Origin: Tillandsia leiboldiana
Lineage: Eukaryota; Streptophyta; Magnoliopsida; Poales; Bromeliaceae
DNA length: 64,000 nucleotides
Assembly: GCA_029204045.2 (NCBI GenBank)
Contig: JAQNDB010000521.1
Location: forward strand, 1 to 64,000
Direction of reading: 5' to 3'
Shown here in pieces: positions 50,300 through 62,651 of the stretch. The notes under the pieces were generated by a model that made no database searches, was not told the origin of the DNA, and saw only the letters and a list, made by a program, of their open reading frames with translations. Position 1 is the stretch's first letter, and every line of letters begins with the position of its first letter. A program made the translations under genes and the position numbers.

Positions 50300-53200
50300 T
50301 GTAGGACCCCTGAACCCCGTGCAGCTTTTTCCCGCGAATCCACTGTGCAAACACCTGTTGATGGTGTGTTTAGTCCATAGTACATCCAAGGGATGCCACA
50401 GATGGACCATGTGTGTTATTGTTAGCTGGGTTGGCCTTCGGCGGCATTTGCCGAATTTTAGAAAAGGTTTGAGGCCAATCGGATGTTGGATTTGGATTCA
50501 GCGCGGAAAAACGCTTGAAAACGGCTTTTTGTTTGCTAAATTCTGAGTCCGGATGCCCAAAAAGGGACTCCCGGAAGTTTTACTGGATTTCTGGTGCATG
50601 GGGGAGCCGTGGACCGACGGGAGTGCCACGTGGCGCCCTCTGATTGGTCGGCGCACGCGACTGGGTCCACGGAAAGGCGGGGTGTGACCAGGGTGCACGG
50701 TTGGAGGCGTGGACCGGCGGGTGTCCACGTGGCAGCGCCGGATTGGGCGGCCCACGCGCGCTCGGTCCACGGGAGCGCGGGGGGAGCGTGGACCGGGGGG
50801 GCTTGCCACGTGGCGGCACCGGGTTGGCGGGTCCCCGAGCGCGCGGTCCACGCAGCGCGCGGGAGCAGGCGCGGGGCAGGTGCCGTACGCGGGCAGGTGG
50901 AGGGGCAGGTGGAGTGCGCCACGTGGCGCCCGCTGATTCGCGGGAGCCACCCACCGCGTTGACTGCGGGCGGGGACACGTGGCGCTCTCCGCGATCGCTT
51001 GCACGGCTGCCGCGTGTTCGGGTGACACGTGGTGGGCCCCGAGGCGGGTCGGACGAAGGCGAGATCACGTCCGACTGCGCGGGTTGGGCTGGGCCGCACT
51101 GTGCGCGCCCGAAAGTTGGCGGGCCGAGCGCACTGTGCGCGCCCGAAAATCGGGCGGGCCGGACCGGGCGCCCGAATGTTGGGACACAACGGGAATTTTT
51201 CCAATTGTTTCCCTCAGCCTATAAATAGGCAGCCCGAGCCCTCTTCTTTGTTTTCTTCCTCTTAGCCCCAGCTTGATCTCCCCGAGCTCCCTTCTTGGAA
51301 GATTTTCATCTTCAAGTCCTTGATCTTCCTGCAGAGTTTTTGGATTTTTTGGCGCACGCATCCCGAGGTTCTGGATTTTTCGGCGCGGTGCGACGTTGCA
51401 TTTCTAGTGTTCCTCTTCGTCGCTGTTCGGTGTAAAATTTCCCTTGGGCTACCCCGACCTTCTTTTTCAGTGATTCTTGCGCCGGCAGACTCCTAAGAGG
51501 TAGGGCTTCATCTTTCATATCGATCACGCTTTCCCGTTTCGAGTTTTGGCACAGATCCCGAGGCATCACTGTGACCCATTTTCTGTATGGCCTTTCGGGA
51601 CAGCATCAGAGTGTTTTGGCCATATCTTCGCGCACGAGCGTCAGACGGAAACGTGCTTATACAACTTTTTCATCCACAGATCGCAAGGAACGCGCTCGTA
51701 TTTTCTTGGATTTTTTCAGAGATTTATTTGGAGGTGAAAATTCCTATTTCCCTGTGAACAGTGCTACATTTTTTGAAGCAGATTTTGTTTGAGTGTACCA
51801 CCTTGCCGAATTTATATCTTGACTTACCGAACTCAGATTTGGGCGTGCAAGCAGCCGTTTCGAAGGTATCGACGCGAGGATCGCTGCGATATTTTTCAGG
51901 GAATTTTTTGGACACTATCAGCAGGTGAAATAAGTGCATCTTTGGGACTGATTTCCAGTATGTGTATGCGTGGTTAGTTTTTGGGATTTAAGTGTAATTG
52001 TGAACTTTGTGTTGTACCCAGGAGAGTTTGCGGGTATTGCTGGACCCATTGGAGTTGGAGATTTGGATTTTCTGGTATTTTCAGCTGTGGGACTTGGACA
52101 GTCAGCTCTTCAGGTGGGTGGTTATTGTATCCCTCTCCTTTGGTATGCTCACTAGGAATATTAGAATAACCCGATGTTAGAAATTGTTGATCAAATATTG
52201 ATAACCTTGCATGCAAACAGGGACCACTTAATTGATAGCCTATCCATAGAATTGAGACAATGGTATTGGAACATGATCATTATGCTATAATCACTCCTGT
52301 TAAAGTGTTTATTTATCTGGAACAGCATGATCAGTTGTATGTTAGTACTTAGTGTATTATGCAAGAAGGGATCATCACTTTGAGACATTGGTATTGGAGT
52401 TCATTGTTATATCATGTTATCCACGTGAACAGATTGGTATATTGGGACTTTATGATGTATTATATGTGAGTGCATTGTTGGACGCTTTTCCTTCTATTCT
52501 AGATAAGGACATTTGCATGCTTTTATGGACATCTAGATAGGCCACTTTTTCTGCTACACTATCATGCTGGAATTGACTTAGGAGAAACCCTGTTTATTAT
52601 TCTTTTCTCCTTTCATTTGAGGCTTTGGGGTATTGCTCGGGTTGAGCAGGGATGTAGGATAGTGTAGCCGGGTTTGTTGAGTGAGTGTGTCATACCAGAT
52701 TGGGGTTTTGGGTTATTGCGGCAATCGCGGACATTGGGCGGTTGACCGGATGTTTACTTATCCATCAGATTGGGGATAGGATTCTTTTAGTGGACGGAGT
52801 TTCCACTTATTGAGTTGCATTAGATTGGGGGAGCGAGTTATCTTTAGTGGGGGGGGTTTCCCCACTTTGATCATTGTCATGATCCAGTCCTGCTACAGTG
52901 ATACTCAATACAGAGATACTTGTGATACTGATGACTGAGTAACTTTACTCGTGTTGGTCGCTCCCCTCGAGTGCCACTCCGGAGTGTGCGACTGGACAGA
53001 TCGATGCCGGTCTGTTACTTACTTTTGTTTGCGATCAGACGGTTCGATGCCGATCTGTTACTTACTTTGGGATGCGACCGTACCGGTCCTAAGTCGGTCT
53101 GTATCCCGCGATTGAGATCTGGAGTTCGACAGCAGAGCAGGCAGTACCAGTGATTACTGGTCTATCGATTGGGTTTTTTTCAGGCAGGCATTCATGTATT

Positions 53201-53829
53201 GACGCATACATTTAGCTATTCTTTTAGCTCGGCATTTTAGAGGCATACTTGTGGTAGCATTCTCATCTGTAGTTATCTTTATAGCTTACCATCTTTTCTC
53301 CCCTTTTGCCTCTGGTAGACCTATTGGGCATGTCTGAGTTGAGGCTTTACCCACTAGGGGAGGCTACTGTTTTTATAGTAGTTCTTACCCCCATCGTCCT
53401 TTCTTTGTTTTTCTCCCTTTGTTTTGCAGAGTCTTCTGCAGGAGTTGCTGGGTCGTCAGCAACTGATCGAGGTAAGAGGATGGCGGACTAGATAGAGAGT
53501 CCACCCGACAGTAGCTAGCTGGACTTTTGATGTACGCTTATCTTCTCAAACAGTCTTTTGTACACTCTTTTGGGTCTGGCGTTAGCCAGTTGGTTGTATA
53601 TTTGTGGTGAGCTGGGAGAGTACTTGTATTTATTTACAGTCGTTCTGTACTTTATTTTCAGCTTTGGTCTGAGATGTTGTAGTTTTTAGTTCAGCTCTGA
53701 TTTTATGCTCTTTTATTATTATTTCTTCTATCTGAGCAGGTTACCGACGCTTCGTGTACGCGGGAAATACCGTGTGCACGGCGGATCTGTAGACGGGCCC
53801 GGGTTCTGGTTTACACCCGAGGCGTGACA
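50300..53829 (+). repeat. Gypsy-3 5' LTR, 3530 bp
   Basis: It begins TGTAGGACCCC and ends GAGGCGTGACA. The GC-rich U3 with G-box units occupies 50600-51180 and the TATA box CTATAAATAGG is at 51219-51229. The leader part after it is AT-rich. Near 52640-53130 there are further small inverted repeats such as TGCTC/GAGCA and CAGATCG/CGGTCTG. No gene. Confidence 0.93.
50610..51229 (+). promoter_or_regulatory. Gypsy-3 U3: repeated CACGTGGC (G-box/ABRE) units and TATA box
   Basis: The core CACGTGG occurs at about 50627, 50726, 50808, 50920, 50973 and 51026, mostly as the palindrome GCCACGTGGC. The first three units also carry GATTGG or GGTTGG and end GGTCCACG, with a period of 80-100 bases. CACGTGGC is the core of the plant G-box and abscisic-acid response element, so bZIP or bHLH factors are plausible regulators (known for such sites, inferred here). 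The TATA box CTATAAATAGG follows at 51219. The 3' LTR has the same set at 58470-59080. Confidence 0.75.
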
Positions 53830-53836
53830 GATTAGG

Positions 53837-53848
53837 TGGTATCAGAGC
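53837..53848 (+). other. Gypsy-3 primer binding site (tRNA-iMet)
   Basis: TGGTATCAGAGC starts 8 bases after the 5' LTR. Confidence 0.95.
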
Positions 53849-54122
53849 TTAGGGATAGGTCAGTTAGGACTTAGGAAACCCTAGGCTTTTGGACAGACCC
53901 TAGGATGGTAGGGCGTGAGTGGCGTGACATTTTGCGAAAGTCGGTAATTTTTATAGTTGACTCTTCTTGTGAATGAAGAGGGATCGACATAGTCTATTTC
54001 TGTTGAGCCATTATGTTGGCTGCAGACAACATAAGGTTACAGAAATAGGGGGATGTCTTTTGACTTTCGCTGGATTGGGTCGTGTGGGGTTTTGTTGCTG
54101 ATGTTTGGTTTCTTGTGGCAGG

Positions 54123-55718
54123 ATGCCTCCTCGACGCCGGATTTCTACTCGGGGTGCCCCTTCACCCCCTGACGAGCCAGAGCAGTCCAGACCCTCTGAG
54201 CTCAGCGAGTTGAGGGCCTTGGTGGCCCAGTTGGCGGAGGGTCAGCGCCGACAGGAGCAGAGGATGGGCCAGTTCCTTGCCTAGAGAGAGGCACCACCCC
54301 CGGCTGTTCCTGAGGCCCCTGTGCCTCCTGTTGCACCTTCTGTGCCTTCGGCGCCATCTTCTAGTAGCGGGGCTCTAGGAGCTATTCAGCCTTTGACTGC
54401 GGAGGAGGAGAAGGACATCGCCGACAAACTCACCAAGTTTGTTCAGCGAGGACCGCCTAGATTTTCAGGGCGGGATGCACAGCCCTGGGACGTTGGGAGA
54501 TGGCTTTCTGCGATGGAGAAGCTTTTCCGGGACTTTTTCATCGATCCGAGGTACCGTGTGCACATGGCGGTGCACTGTTTGGATGGTGATGCATATGCTT
54601 GGTGGCAACGGGTAGAGCCACTAGAGTTCCGGATTACCCGACAGCTACCGTGGGATGAGTTTCGACGGATGGTACTGGATACCTACTTTTCGACTAGCGT
54701 GAAGAGGAAATTGGAGGATGATTTGAAGAACCTCCAGCAGGGAGACCGATTGGCTCAGGCTTATTTTCAGGAGTTCATGGAGTTGCTCAACTGTGTGCCT
54801 TTCGTCGCTCGTGATGGTCCCCACCAGGTGGAGTTATTCAAGGCAGGCCTCCATCCAGAGATTTACACATTAGTGCATGCCCAGAGATTTCAGACCCTTG
54901 AGGCGGCCGTAGAGCATGCACAGTGGGTGGAGAGAGGAGGTCAGGTGGTAGCTAGACGGAGGGCCGCGGTCGCGCAGAGTTCCGACAGAAAGCGACCAAC
55001 CCCTGATGACGGGGGACAGGCCAGTTCATGGAGACCACCTCTACCGCCACGGCCCCAGCCTTATGGCCGTGGGCGTTCAGAGAGGCAAGGGCCTGGTGGA
55101 CCCCAGAGACCGCCGCAGCATCAGCAGCAGCATCAGCAGCAGAGATCACAGCCGAGGCAGATTCGACCGTCAGACAGGTGTGTTTTCTGCAGGGGGCAGC
55201 ACCTATCAGATAAATGTGACTTGAGGTGGGGTCGATGTTTTCGGTGCGGACAGCCTGGGCATGTGCGAGCTACCTGCCCCCTTTCTCCTTCATCGGCACC
55301 TTCTTCGGCGTCGGCTCCTCTTTCGCCTCAGCAGCGGCCTTATGCTCCAGCGAGCAGGCCGTCTTCTTCATATCCTACCGATTTCCAACCTCCAGCACCG
55401 AGCGGGCGGGTATATGCCGCCCAGTTAGCGGACTCTTCAGCGGCCGACCAGGTGGTGGCAGGTATTATCTTACTCTTTGGTATTAGGACTCCCACTTTAT
55501 TCGACACTGGAGCATCTCATTCTTTCATTAGTCGAGCATTTGCATCCCTTCATGGTTTAGAGATCGAGTCCTTTTCACATGCATTAGAGGTTCGGATTCC
55601 TGATTATGTTTTGCATGTCGAGGAGTGTTGTGTGGCTTGCCAGTACTGTTGGAGTCTTGGATCTTGCCGGCAGACTTGTTTGTCTTGCGGCAGCTCCAAG
55701 ATTTTGGTGTGGTATTAG
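54123..55718 (+). pseudogene. Gypsy-3 gag-protease, one stop and a terminal frameshift
   Basis: The frame begins MPPRRRISTRGAPSPPDEP at 54123. A TAG at 54282-54284, where Gln is likely, interrupts a Gln-rich coiled coil. From 54321 it is open through the gag core (FSGRDAQPWDVGRWLSAMEKLF, GDAYAWWQRVEPLEF, LEDDLKNLQQGDRLAQAYF), a Gln-rich linker and zinc knuckles CVFCRGQHLSDKC and CFRCGQPGHVRATC (about 55180-55275), to the aspartic protease LFDTGASHSFISRAFA (about 55498-55545). A frameshift near 55630 ends this frame; the protease continues in the next frame as VVLGMDWLSRY. Confidence 0.93.
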
Positions 55719-58089
55719 GGATGGATTGGTTGTCGCGGTATGCCACTATCGACTGCAGAGAGAGGATGGCGACTCTCCGCGAGCCAGGACAGGAGGAGTT
55801 CATCTTCAGAGGTTGCCAGAGCACGCTGTTCGCAACGACTATTTCTTCGGCGAAGGCAAGGTGGATGTTGAGCAGAGGTTGCACTGCCTTTCTGGGCCAC
55901 GTTGTTTCAGCTGCAGGAGTGGCGGTTGATCCGGCCAATGTGGATGCTATTCGAGATTGGCCGAGGCCGACGACTATCACCGAGGTACGGAGCTTTCTTG
56001 GATTTGCTGGCTACTATCGGCGATTTGTGGAAGGATTTGCGAAGCTTTCCTCTCCCCTCACACGTCTGACCAAAAAAGGGGTTAAGTTTATTTGGAGCGA
56101 GACTTGCCAGAGCAGTTTCGAGGAGCTGAAGCAGAGGTTGATGACCGCTCCGATCTTGGCTCTCCCGGTGATGGGAGAAGGATTTGTGATTTACAGCGTT
56201 GCCTCTCATAGTGGTCTGGGGTGTGTGTTGATGCAGCATGGTAGGGTGATTGCCTATGCTTCACGGCAATTAAAGGACTATGAGAGAAATTACCCTACTA
56301 ATGATCTTGAGCTGGCAGCGGTGGTGTTTGCTCTGAAGCTGTGGCGGCATTAATTGTATGGAGAGCACTGCGAGATATACACTGATCATAAAAGCTTGAA
56401 GTATCTGTTCACTCAAAAGGAGCAGAATTTGAGGCAACGCCGGTGGTTGGAGTTGTTAAAGGATTATGATTTGAGTATCCTGTATCATCCCGGCAAGGCC
56501 ATTGTTGTGGCGGATGCGTTGAGTAGGAGGACGAGTTTGAGTTTGATGATCTCGCAGCAGGCGCCGTTGGTCGAGCAGATGAGGCGGTTACAGTTGGAGG
56601 TGGTATCCCCTGGGGTCTCTGCTAGACTTATGTCTATGGCCTTGCAGCCCACTCTGTTGGACAGGATCAGGGACACTCAGAGTGAGGACCCCCACTTGAC
56701 GAGGATCAGGACGCAGATTCAGGGGGATCAGACAGGGGATTTTTTCGTGGATAGCTCGGGAGTACTGCGCTACAGGGACCGAGTATGTGTGCCTATGGAT
56801 CATGAGATTAGAGACCAGATTTTGAGGGAGGCCCATTATACACCTTATACCATTCATCCTGGTGGTACTAAGATGTATAAGGACCTCAAGGCACATTTTT
56901 GGTGGCCCGGAATGAAGCGAGACATTGGGAGATTTGTGGCTCATTGTTTGACCTGCCAGCAAGTGAAGGCAGAGCACCGGATTCCGGCTGGCAAATTGCA
57001 GAGTCTTCTAATTCCCGAGTGGAAGTGGGACCACGTTACTATGGATTTTGTTACTGGACTGCCGAGGGCGCAGAGCGGAGCTGATGCAATTTGGGTTATC
57101 GTGGATAGACTCACCAAGTCTACACATTTCTTGCCTGTTCAGATGACTTGGTCGTTGGAGTGCCTGGCACAGTTGTATTTGGATGAGGTAGTCAGGCTGC
57201 ACGGTGTACCTGCTTCGATTGTGTCAGATAGGGACCCGAGATTCGTGTCGCACTTTTGGAGGAGTTTACAGTCAGCATTGGGGACTCAGCTCAGGTTTAG
57301 CACCGCTTTCCACCCACAGACCGATGGACAGTCAGAACGCACCATACAGACCCTCGAGGATATGTTGAGAGCGTGCGTTATGGATTTTGGAGGAGGGTGG
57401 TACCGACACTTATCATTGGTTGAGTTCGCGTACAACAACAGCTATTAGGCGAGCATCCAGATGGCTCCGTTTGAGGCGTTGTATGGATGCAAGTGTCGGT
57501 CTCCCCTGTATTGGAGTGACGTGGGTGAGAGGAGGACTTTGGGATCGGATTTACTTTTAGAGGCTGAGGAGAAAGTCAGAGTTATTCACCGACATCTTGA
57601 GACAGCCCAGAGTCGTCAGAGGAGCTACGCCGATACTCGACGGCGAGACCTAGAGTTTCAAGTTGGTGATCATGTTTTCTTGAAGGTCTCGCCCTCGAAA
57701 GGGGTCCGGAGATTTGGAGTGCGGGGGAAGCTCAGTCCCCGCTTTATTGGACCCTTTGAGGTACTTGACAGAGTTGGTCCTGTGGCATTCAGAGTTGCCT
57801 TACCCCCACGCCTTGCCGGAATTCATGATGTCTTCCACGTCTCAGCTCTGAGGAGATATGTTTTGTCCCGTCGCACGTGATCGACTTCACTTCGTTGGAG
57901 ATTGGCGAGGACTCGGTCTACGAGGAGCGCCCGTTGCGGATTCTTGCTCGTGAGGTGAGGGAATTGCGCAACTGGGCCATTCCGTATGTGAAGATCTTGT
58001 GGAGCAATCATGAGGAGCGAAAGGCTACATGGGAGCTGGAGACTGAGATGAGAGATGCCTACCCCTTCTTGTTCGAGGCTTCTGGTTGA
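55625..58089 (+). pseudogene. Gypsy-3 pol remnant: protease end, RNase H, integrase, chromodomain
   Basis: After VLGMDWLSRYATIDCRER and GCTAFL the sequence jumps at about 55889-55895 straight to GHVVSAAGVAVDPANVDAI, which lies after the RT catalytic site in intact relatives (Gypsy-1: 10285). The RT fingers and palm, including the DD motif, are thus missing. RNase H (SHSGLGCVLMQHGRVIAYASR; a TAA at 56351 for Tyr) and integrase follow, with the HHCC finger, MDFVTGL, VSDRDPRF and DGQSERTIQ. There is a TAG at 57446 for Gln. After a frameshift near 57865 comes the chromodomain-like end VKILWSNHEERKATWELETEM. Integrase residues are intact. Confidence 0.92.
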
Positions 58090-58137
58090 GGTACGTCTGT
58101 TTTGCTTTTCCTTGTTTCGAGGACGAAACTTTTTTTT

Positions 58138-58149
58138 AGTGGGGGAGGA
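58138..58149 (+). other. Gypsy-3 polypurine tract
   Basis: AGTGGGGGAGGA directly precedes the 3' LTR and follows TTTCGAGGACGAAAC. It is the second-strand primer site. Confidence 0.92.
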
Positions 58150-61100
58150 TGTAGGACCCCTGAACCCCTTGTAGCTTTTTCCCGTGAATCCACTGTGCAA
58201 ACACCTGTTGATGGTGTATTTAGTCCATAGTACATCCAAGGGATGCCACAGATGGTCCATGTGTGTTATTGTTAGCTGGGTTGGCCTTCGATGGCTTTTG
58301 TCGAATTTTAGAAAAGGTTTGAGGCCAATCGGATGTTGGATTTGGATTCAGCGCGAAAAAACGCTTGAAAACAGCTTTTTGTTTGCTAAATTCTGAGTCC
58401 AGATGCCCAAAAAGGACACCCGGAAGTTTTACTGGATTTCTGGTGCAGGGGGGAGCCGTGGACCGGCGGGAGTGCCACGTGGCGCCCTCTGATTGGTCGG
58501 CGCACGCGACTGGGTCCACGGAAAGGCGGCGGTGTGACCAGGGTGCACGGTTGGAGGCGTGGACCGGCGGGTGTCCACGTGGCAGCGCCGGATTGGGCGG
58601 CCCACGCACGCTCGGTCCACGGGAGCGCGGGGGGAGCGTGGACCGGGGGGGCTTGCCACGTGGCGGCACCGGGTTGGCGGGTCCCCGAGCGTGCGGTCCA
58701 CGCAGCGCGCGGGAGCAGGCGCGGGGCAGGTGCCGTACGCGGGCAGGTGGAGGGGCAGGTGGAGTGCGCCACGTGGCGCCCGCTGATTCGCGGGCGCCAC
58801 CCACCGCGTTGACTGCTGGCGGGGACACGTGGCGCTCTCCACGATCGCTTGCACGGCTACCGCGTGTTCGGGTGACACGTGGCGGGCCCCGAGGCGGGTC
58901 GGACGAAGATGAGATCCCGTCCGACTGCGCGGGTTGGGCTGGGCCGCACTGTGCGCGCCCGAAAGTTGGCGGGCCGAGCGCACTGTGCGCGCCCGAAAAT
59001 CGGGCGGGCCGGACCGGGCGCCCGAATGTTGGGACACAATGGGAATTTTTCCAATTGTTTCCCTCAGCCTATAAATAGGCAGCCCGAGCCCTCTTCTTTG
59101 GTTTTTTCCTCTCAGCCCAAGCTTGATCTCCCCGAGCTCCCTTCTTGGAATATTTGGGATTTTTTGGGATTTTTTGGGCGCACGCATCCCGAGGTTCTGG
59201 ATTTTTCGGCGCGGTGCGACGTTGCATTTCTGGTGTTCCTCTTCGTCGATGTTCGGTGTAAAATTTCCCCTGGGATACCCCGACCTTCTTTTTCAGTGAT
59301 TCTTGGGCCGACAGACTCCTAAGAGGTAGGCCTTCATCTTTCATATTGATCGCGCTTTTCCGTTTCGAGTTTTGGCACGGATCCCGAGGCATCACTGTGA
59401 CCCATTTTCTGTATGGCTTTTTGGGACAGCATCAGAGTGTTTTGGACATATCTTCGCGCACGAGCGTCAGACGGAAACGTGCTTGTACAACTTTTTCATC
59501 TACAGATCGCAAGGAACGCGCTCGTATTTTCTTGGATTTTTTCAGAGATTTATTTGGAGGTGAAAATTCCTATTTCCCTGTGAACAGTGCTATAGTTTTT
59601 GATGCAGATTTTGTTTGAGTGTACCACCTTGCCGAATTTATATCTTGACTTACCGAAATCAGATTTGGGCGTACAAGCAGCCGTTTCGAAGGTATCGGCG
59701 CGAGGATCGCTGTGATATTTTTCAGAGAAATTTCTGGACACTTTCAGCAGGTGAAATAAGTGCATCTTTGGGACTGATTTCCAGTATGTGTATGCGTGGT
59801 TAGTTTTTGGGATTTAAGTGTAATTGTGAACTTTGTGTTGTACCCAGGAGAGTTTGCGGGTATTGTTGGACCCATTGGAGTTGGAGATTTGGATTTTCTG
59901 TTATTTTCAGCTGTGGGACTTGGACAGTCAGCTCTTCAGGTGGGTGGTTGTTGTATCCCTCTCCTTTGGTATGCTCACTAGGAATATCAGAATAACCCGA
60001 TGTTAGAAATTGTTGATCAAATATTGATAACCTTGCATGCAAACAGGGACCACTTAATTGATAGCCTATCCATAGAATTGAGACAATGGTATTGGAACAT
60101 GATCATTATGCTATAATCACTCCTGTTAAAGTGTTTATTTATCTGGAACAGCATGATCAGTTGTATGTTAGTACTTAGTGTATTATGCAAGAAGGGATCA
60201 TCACTTTGAGACATTGGTATTGGAGTTCATTGTTATATCATGTTATCCACGTGAACAGATTGGTATATTGGGACTTTATGATGTATTATATGTGAGTGCA
60301 TTGTTGGATGCTTTTCCTTCTATTCTAGATGAGGACATTTGCATGCTTGTATGGACATCTAGATTGGCAACTTTTTCTGCTACACTATCATGCTGGAATT
60401 GACTTAGGAGAAACCCTGTTTATTATTCTTTTCTCCTTTCATTTTAGGCTTTGGGGTATTGCTCGGGTTGAGCAGGGATGTAGGATAGTGTAGCCGGGTT
60501 TGTTGAGTGAGTGTGTCATACCAGATTGGGGTTTTGGGTTATTGCGGCAATCGCGGACATTGGGCGGTAGACCGGATGTTTACTTATGCATCAGATTGGG
60601 GATAGGATTCTTTTAGTGGACGGAGTTTCCACTTATTGAGCTGCACTAGATTGGGGGAGCGAGTTATCTTTAGTGGGGGGGGGGGGGTTTCCCACTTCGA
60701 TCATTATCATGATCCAGTCCTGCTACAGTGATACTCGATACAGAGATACGTGTGATACTGATGACTGAGTAACTTTACTCGTGTGGGTCGCTCCCCTCGA
60801 GTGCCACTACGGAGTGTGCGACTGGACGGATCGATGCCGGTCTGTTACTTACTTTTGTGTGCGATCGAACGGTTCATTGCCGATCTGTTACTTACTTTGG
60901 GATGCGATCGTACCGGTCCGAAGTCGGTCTGTATCCCGCGATTGAGATCTGGAGTTCGACAGTAGAGCAGGCAGTACCAGTGATTACTGGTCTATCGATT
61001 GGGTTTTTTTCAGGCAGGCATTCATGTATTGACGCATACATTTAGCTATTCTTTTAGCTCGGCATTTTAGAGGCATACTTGTGGTAGCATTCTCATCTGT

Positions 61101-61659
61101 AGTTATCTTTATAGCTTACCATCTTTTCTCCCCTTTTGCCTCTGGTAGACCTAGTGGGCATGTCTGAGTTGAGGCTTTACCCACTAGGGGAGGCTACTGT
61201 TTTTATAGTAGTTCTTACCCCCATCGTCCTTTCTTTGTTTTTCTCCCTTTATTTTGCAGAGTCTTCTGCGGGAGTTGCTGGGTCGTCAGCAACTGATCGA
61301 GGTAAGAGGATGGCGGACTAGATAGAGAGTCCACCCGACAGTAGCTAGCTGGACTTTTGATCTACCCTTTTCTTCTCAGACAATCTTTTGTACTCTCTTT
61401 TGGGTCTGGCGTTAGCCTGCTGGTTGTATATTTGTGGTGAGCTGGGAGAGTACTTGTATTTATTTACAGTCGTTCTGTACTTTATTTTCAGCTTTGGTCT
61501 GAGATGTTGTAGTTTTTAGTTCAGCTCTGATTTTATGCTCTTTTATTATTATTTCTTCTATCTGAGCAGGTTACCGACGCTTCGTGTACGCGGGAAATAC
61601 CGTGTGCACGGCGGATCTGTAGACGGGCCCGGGTTCTGGTTTACACCCAGGGCGTGACA
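58150..61659 (+). repeat. Gypsy-3 3' LTR, 3510 bp
   Basis: This is colinear with 50300-53829. The first 330 bases show about 17 differences while the last 1.5 kb is nearly identical. It ends GGGCGTGACA and is followed by the duplicated target CTTGG (61660-61664). Confidence 0.93.
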
Positions 61660-61664
61660 CTTGG

Positions 61665-62651
61665 GATGACACCTCAACGTCAAATGAGTCATCTTCAAGT
61701 GATGAAGAAAATAACGCAACGGCGTTCCACGCATCCACAACTTCACCTTTCGTGTGCTTAATGGCAAGTACATCCGATTCATTGTCCAACACCTCCCAGG
61801 TTGAAAAAACTACAACGGATGATGAATCGAGTAATTCCGAAGGTGAAGACTTTGCTTTAGCCTACCATAAACTTTTAAAGGATTCAAAGAAACTAGCTAA
61901 GCAAAACAAGGGGTTGAGAGGGAGATTGCAGGATCTCGAAGAAGAAGTAAAAAAGGCAACTTCTCTCTCAATCGGTCTTGAAGTGGAAAGGGATAACCTG
62001 ATAAAAGCAAATGTTTCACTTCAAGAGAAAAATGAGCATTTCGAGAAGGAACACGTAAAAATGGTTGATAAAGCAAGTTACTTCTTGAAGCTCTACTCCG
62101 AGGCTCGACAGGAAAAGATGGAGATGACGAAGACCATTTTCCAACTTAAGGATGACTTAAAGCGATTTTCTTCTGGAAGGAGCAAGTTGGATAAGATGCT
62201 TGGTCTTGGTCAAACAAACCGTTTCGGCCTCGGATACAGTCGAACTGGAGACAGTCCTAGTTCGAGTCAGACAGTTTTTGTGCCCCAGTCGGTAACTCCT
62301 CCTCCGACAACGGAAATCACTGCATACAACGACAATAAGCCTACTTCACCCACTTCGGGATCGTCAAGTACAAAGGTATGTTTTCGTTGTGGTTATGCAG
62401 GGCACATAAGAAGAAATTGCAAGATTGGAGCGAAACGAACAAATCAAGCACCTCTTGCAACGACTACCAATGAGTCCACTCCCCGGAAATCAAAGAAGGA
62501 TTTTTCAAAAGAAAAGAACATTGGTAGTACATCAAACAAGACGACGACGTCAAGAAAAAGCAATGAATCAATCAAGATGCTTTCACCTAGGAGAATAACT
62601 TCACATTCATTATCGACACAGTCCAAAAAGGTTTGGGTGCGCAAAGGTTAA
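61665..62651 (+). CDS. Copia-3 gag, second segment
   Basis: This continues in frame from 50299 with DDTSTSNESSSSDEEN. It encodes an acidic Ser-rich region, a long coiled coil (KQNKGLRGRLQDLEEEVKKA to MEMTKTIFQLKDDLKRF), then SKLDKMLGLGQTNRFGLGY, the second zinc knuckle CFRCGYAGHIRRNC (about 62379-62420) and the tail KKVWVRKG with a stop at 62649-62651. No stop or frameshift is present in this part. Gypsy-5 starts 7 bases after the stop. Confidence 0.9.
   Translation, partial: DDTSTSNESSSSDEENNATAFHASTTSPFVCLMASTSDSLSNTSQVEKTTTDDESSNSEGEDFALAYHKLLKDSKKLAKQNKGLRGRLQDLEEEVKKATSLSIGLEVERDNLIKANVSLQEKNEHFEKEHVKMVDKASYFLKLYSEARQEKMEMTKTIFQLKDDLKRFSSGRSKLDKMLGLGQTNRFGLGYSRTGDSPSSSQTVFVPQSVTPPPTTEITAYNDNKPTSPTSGSSSTKVCFRCGYAGHIRRNCKIGAKRTNQAPLATTTNESTPRKSKKDFSKEKNIGSTSNKTTTSRKSNESIKMLSPRRITSHSLSTQSKKVWVRKG

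Larger units (their letters stand above)
50300..61659 (+). mobile_element. Gypsy-3, Tekay-type chromovirus lacking the RT core
   Basis: This is a structurally complete insertion of 11360 bp: LTRs 50300-53829 and 58150-61659, primer site, gag, protease, remnant RT end, RNase H, integrase, chromodomain-like tail, polypurine tract, and a perfect CTTGG duplication. Pol has a large in-place deletion that removes the catalytic half of reverse transcriptase. The LTRs differ by a few percent by eye (unevenly, with one block difference at about 51298-51350 against 59150-59178), so it is older than Gypsy-4. Confidence 0.94.
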
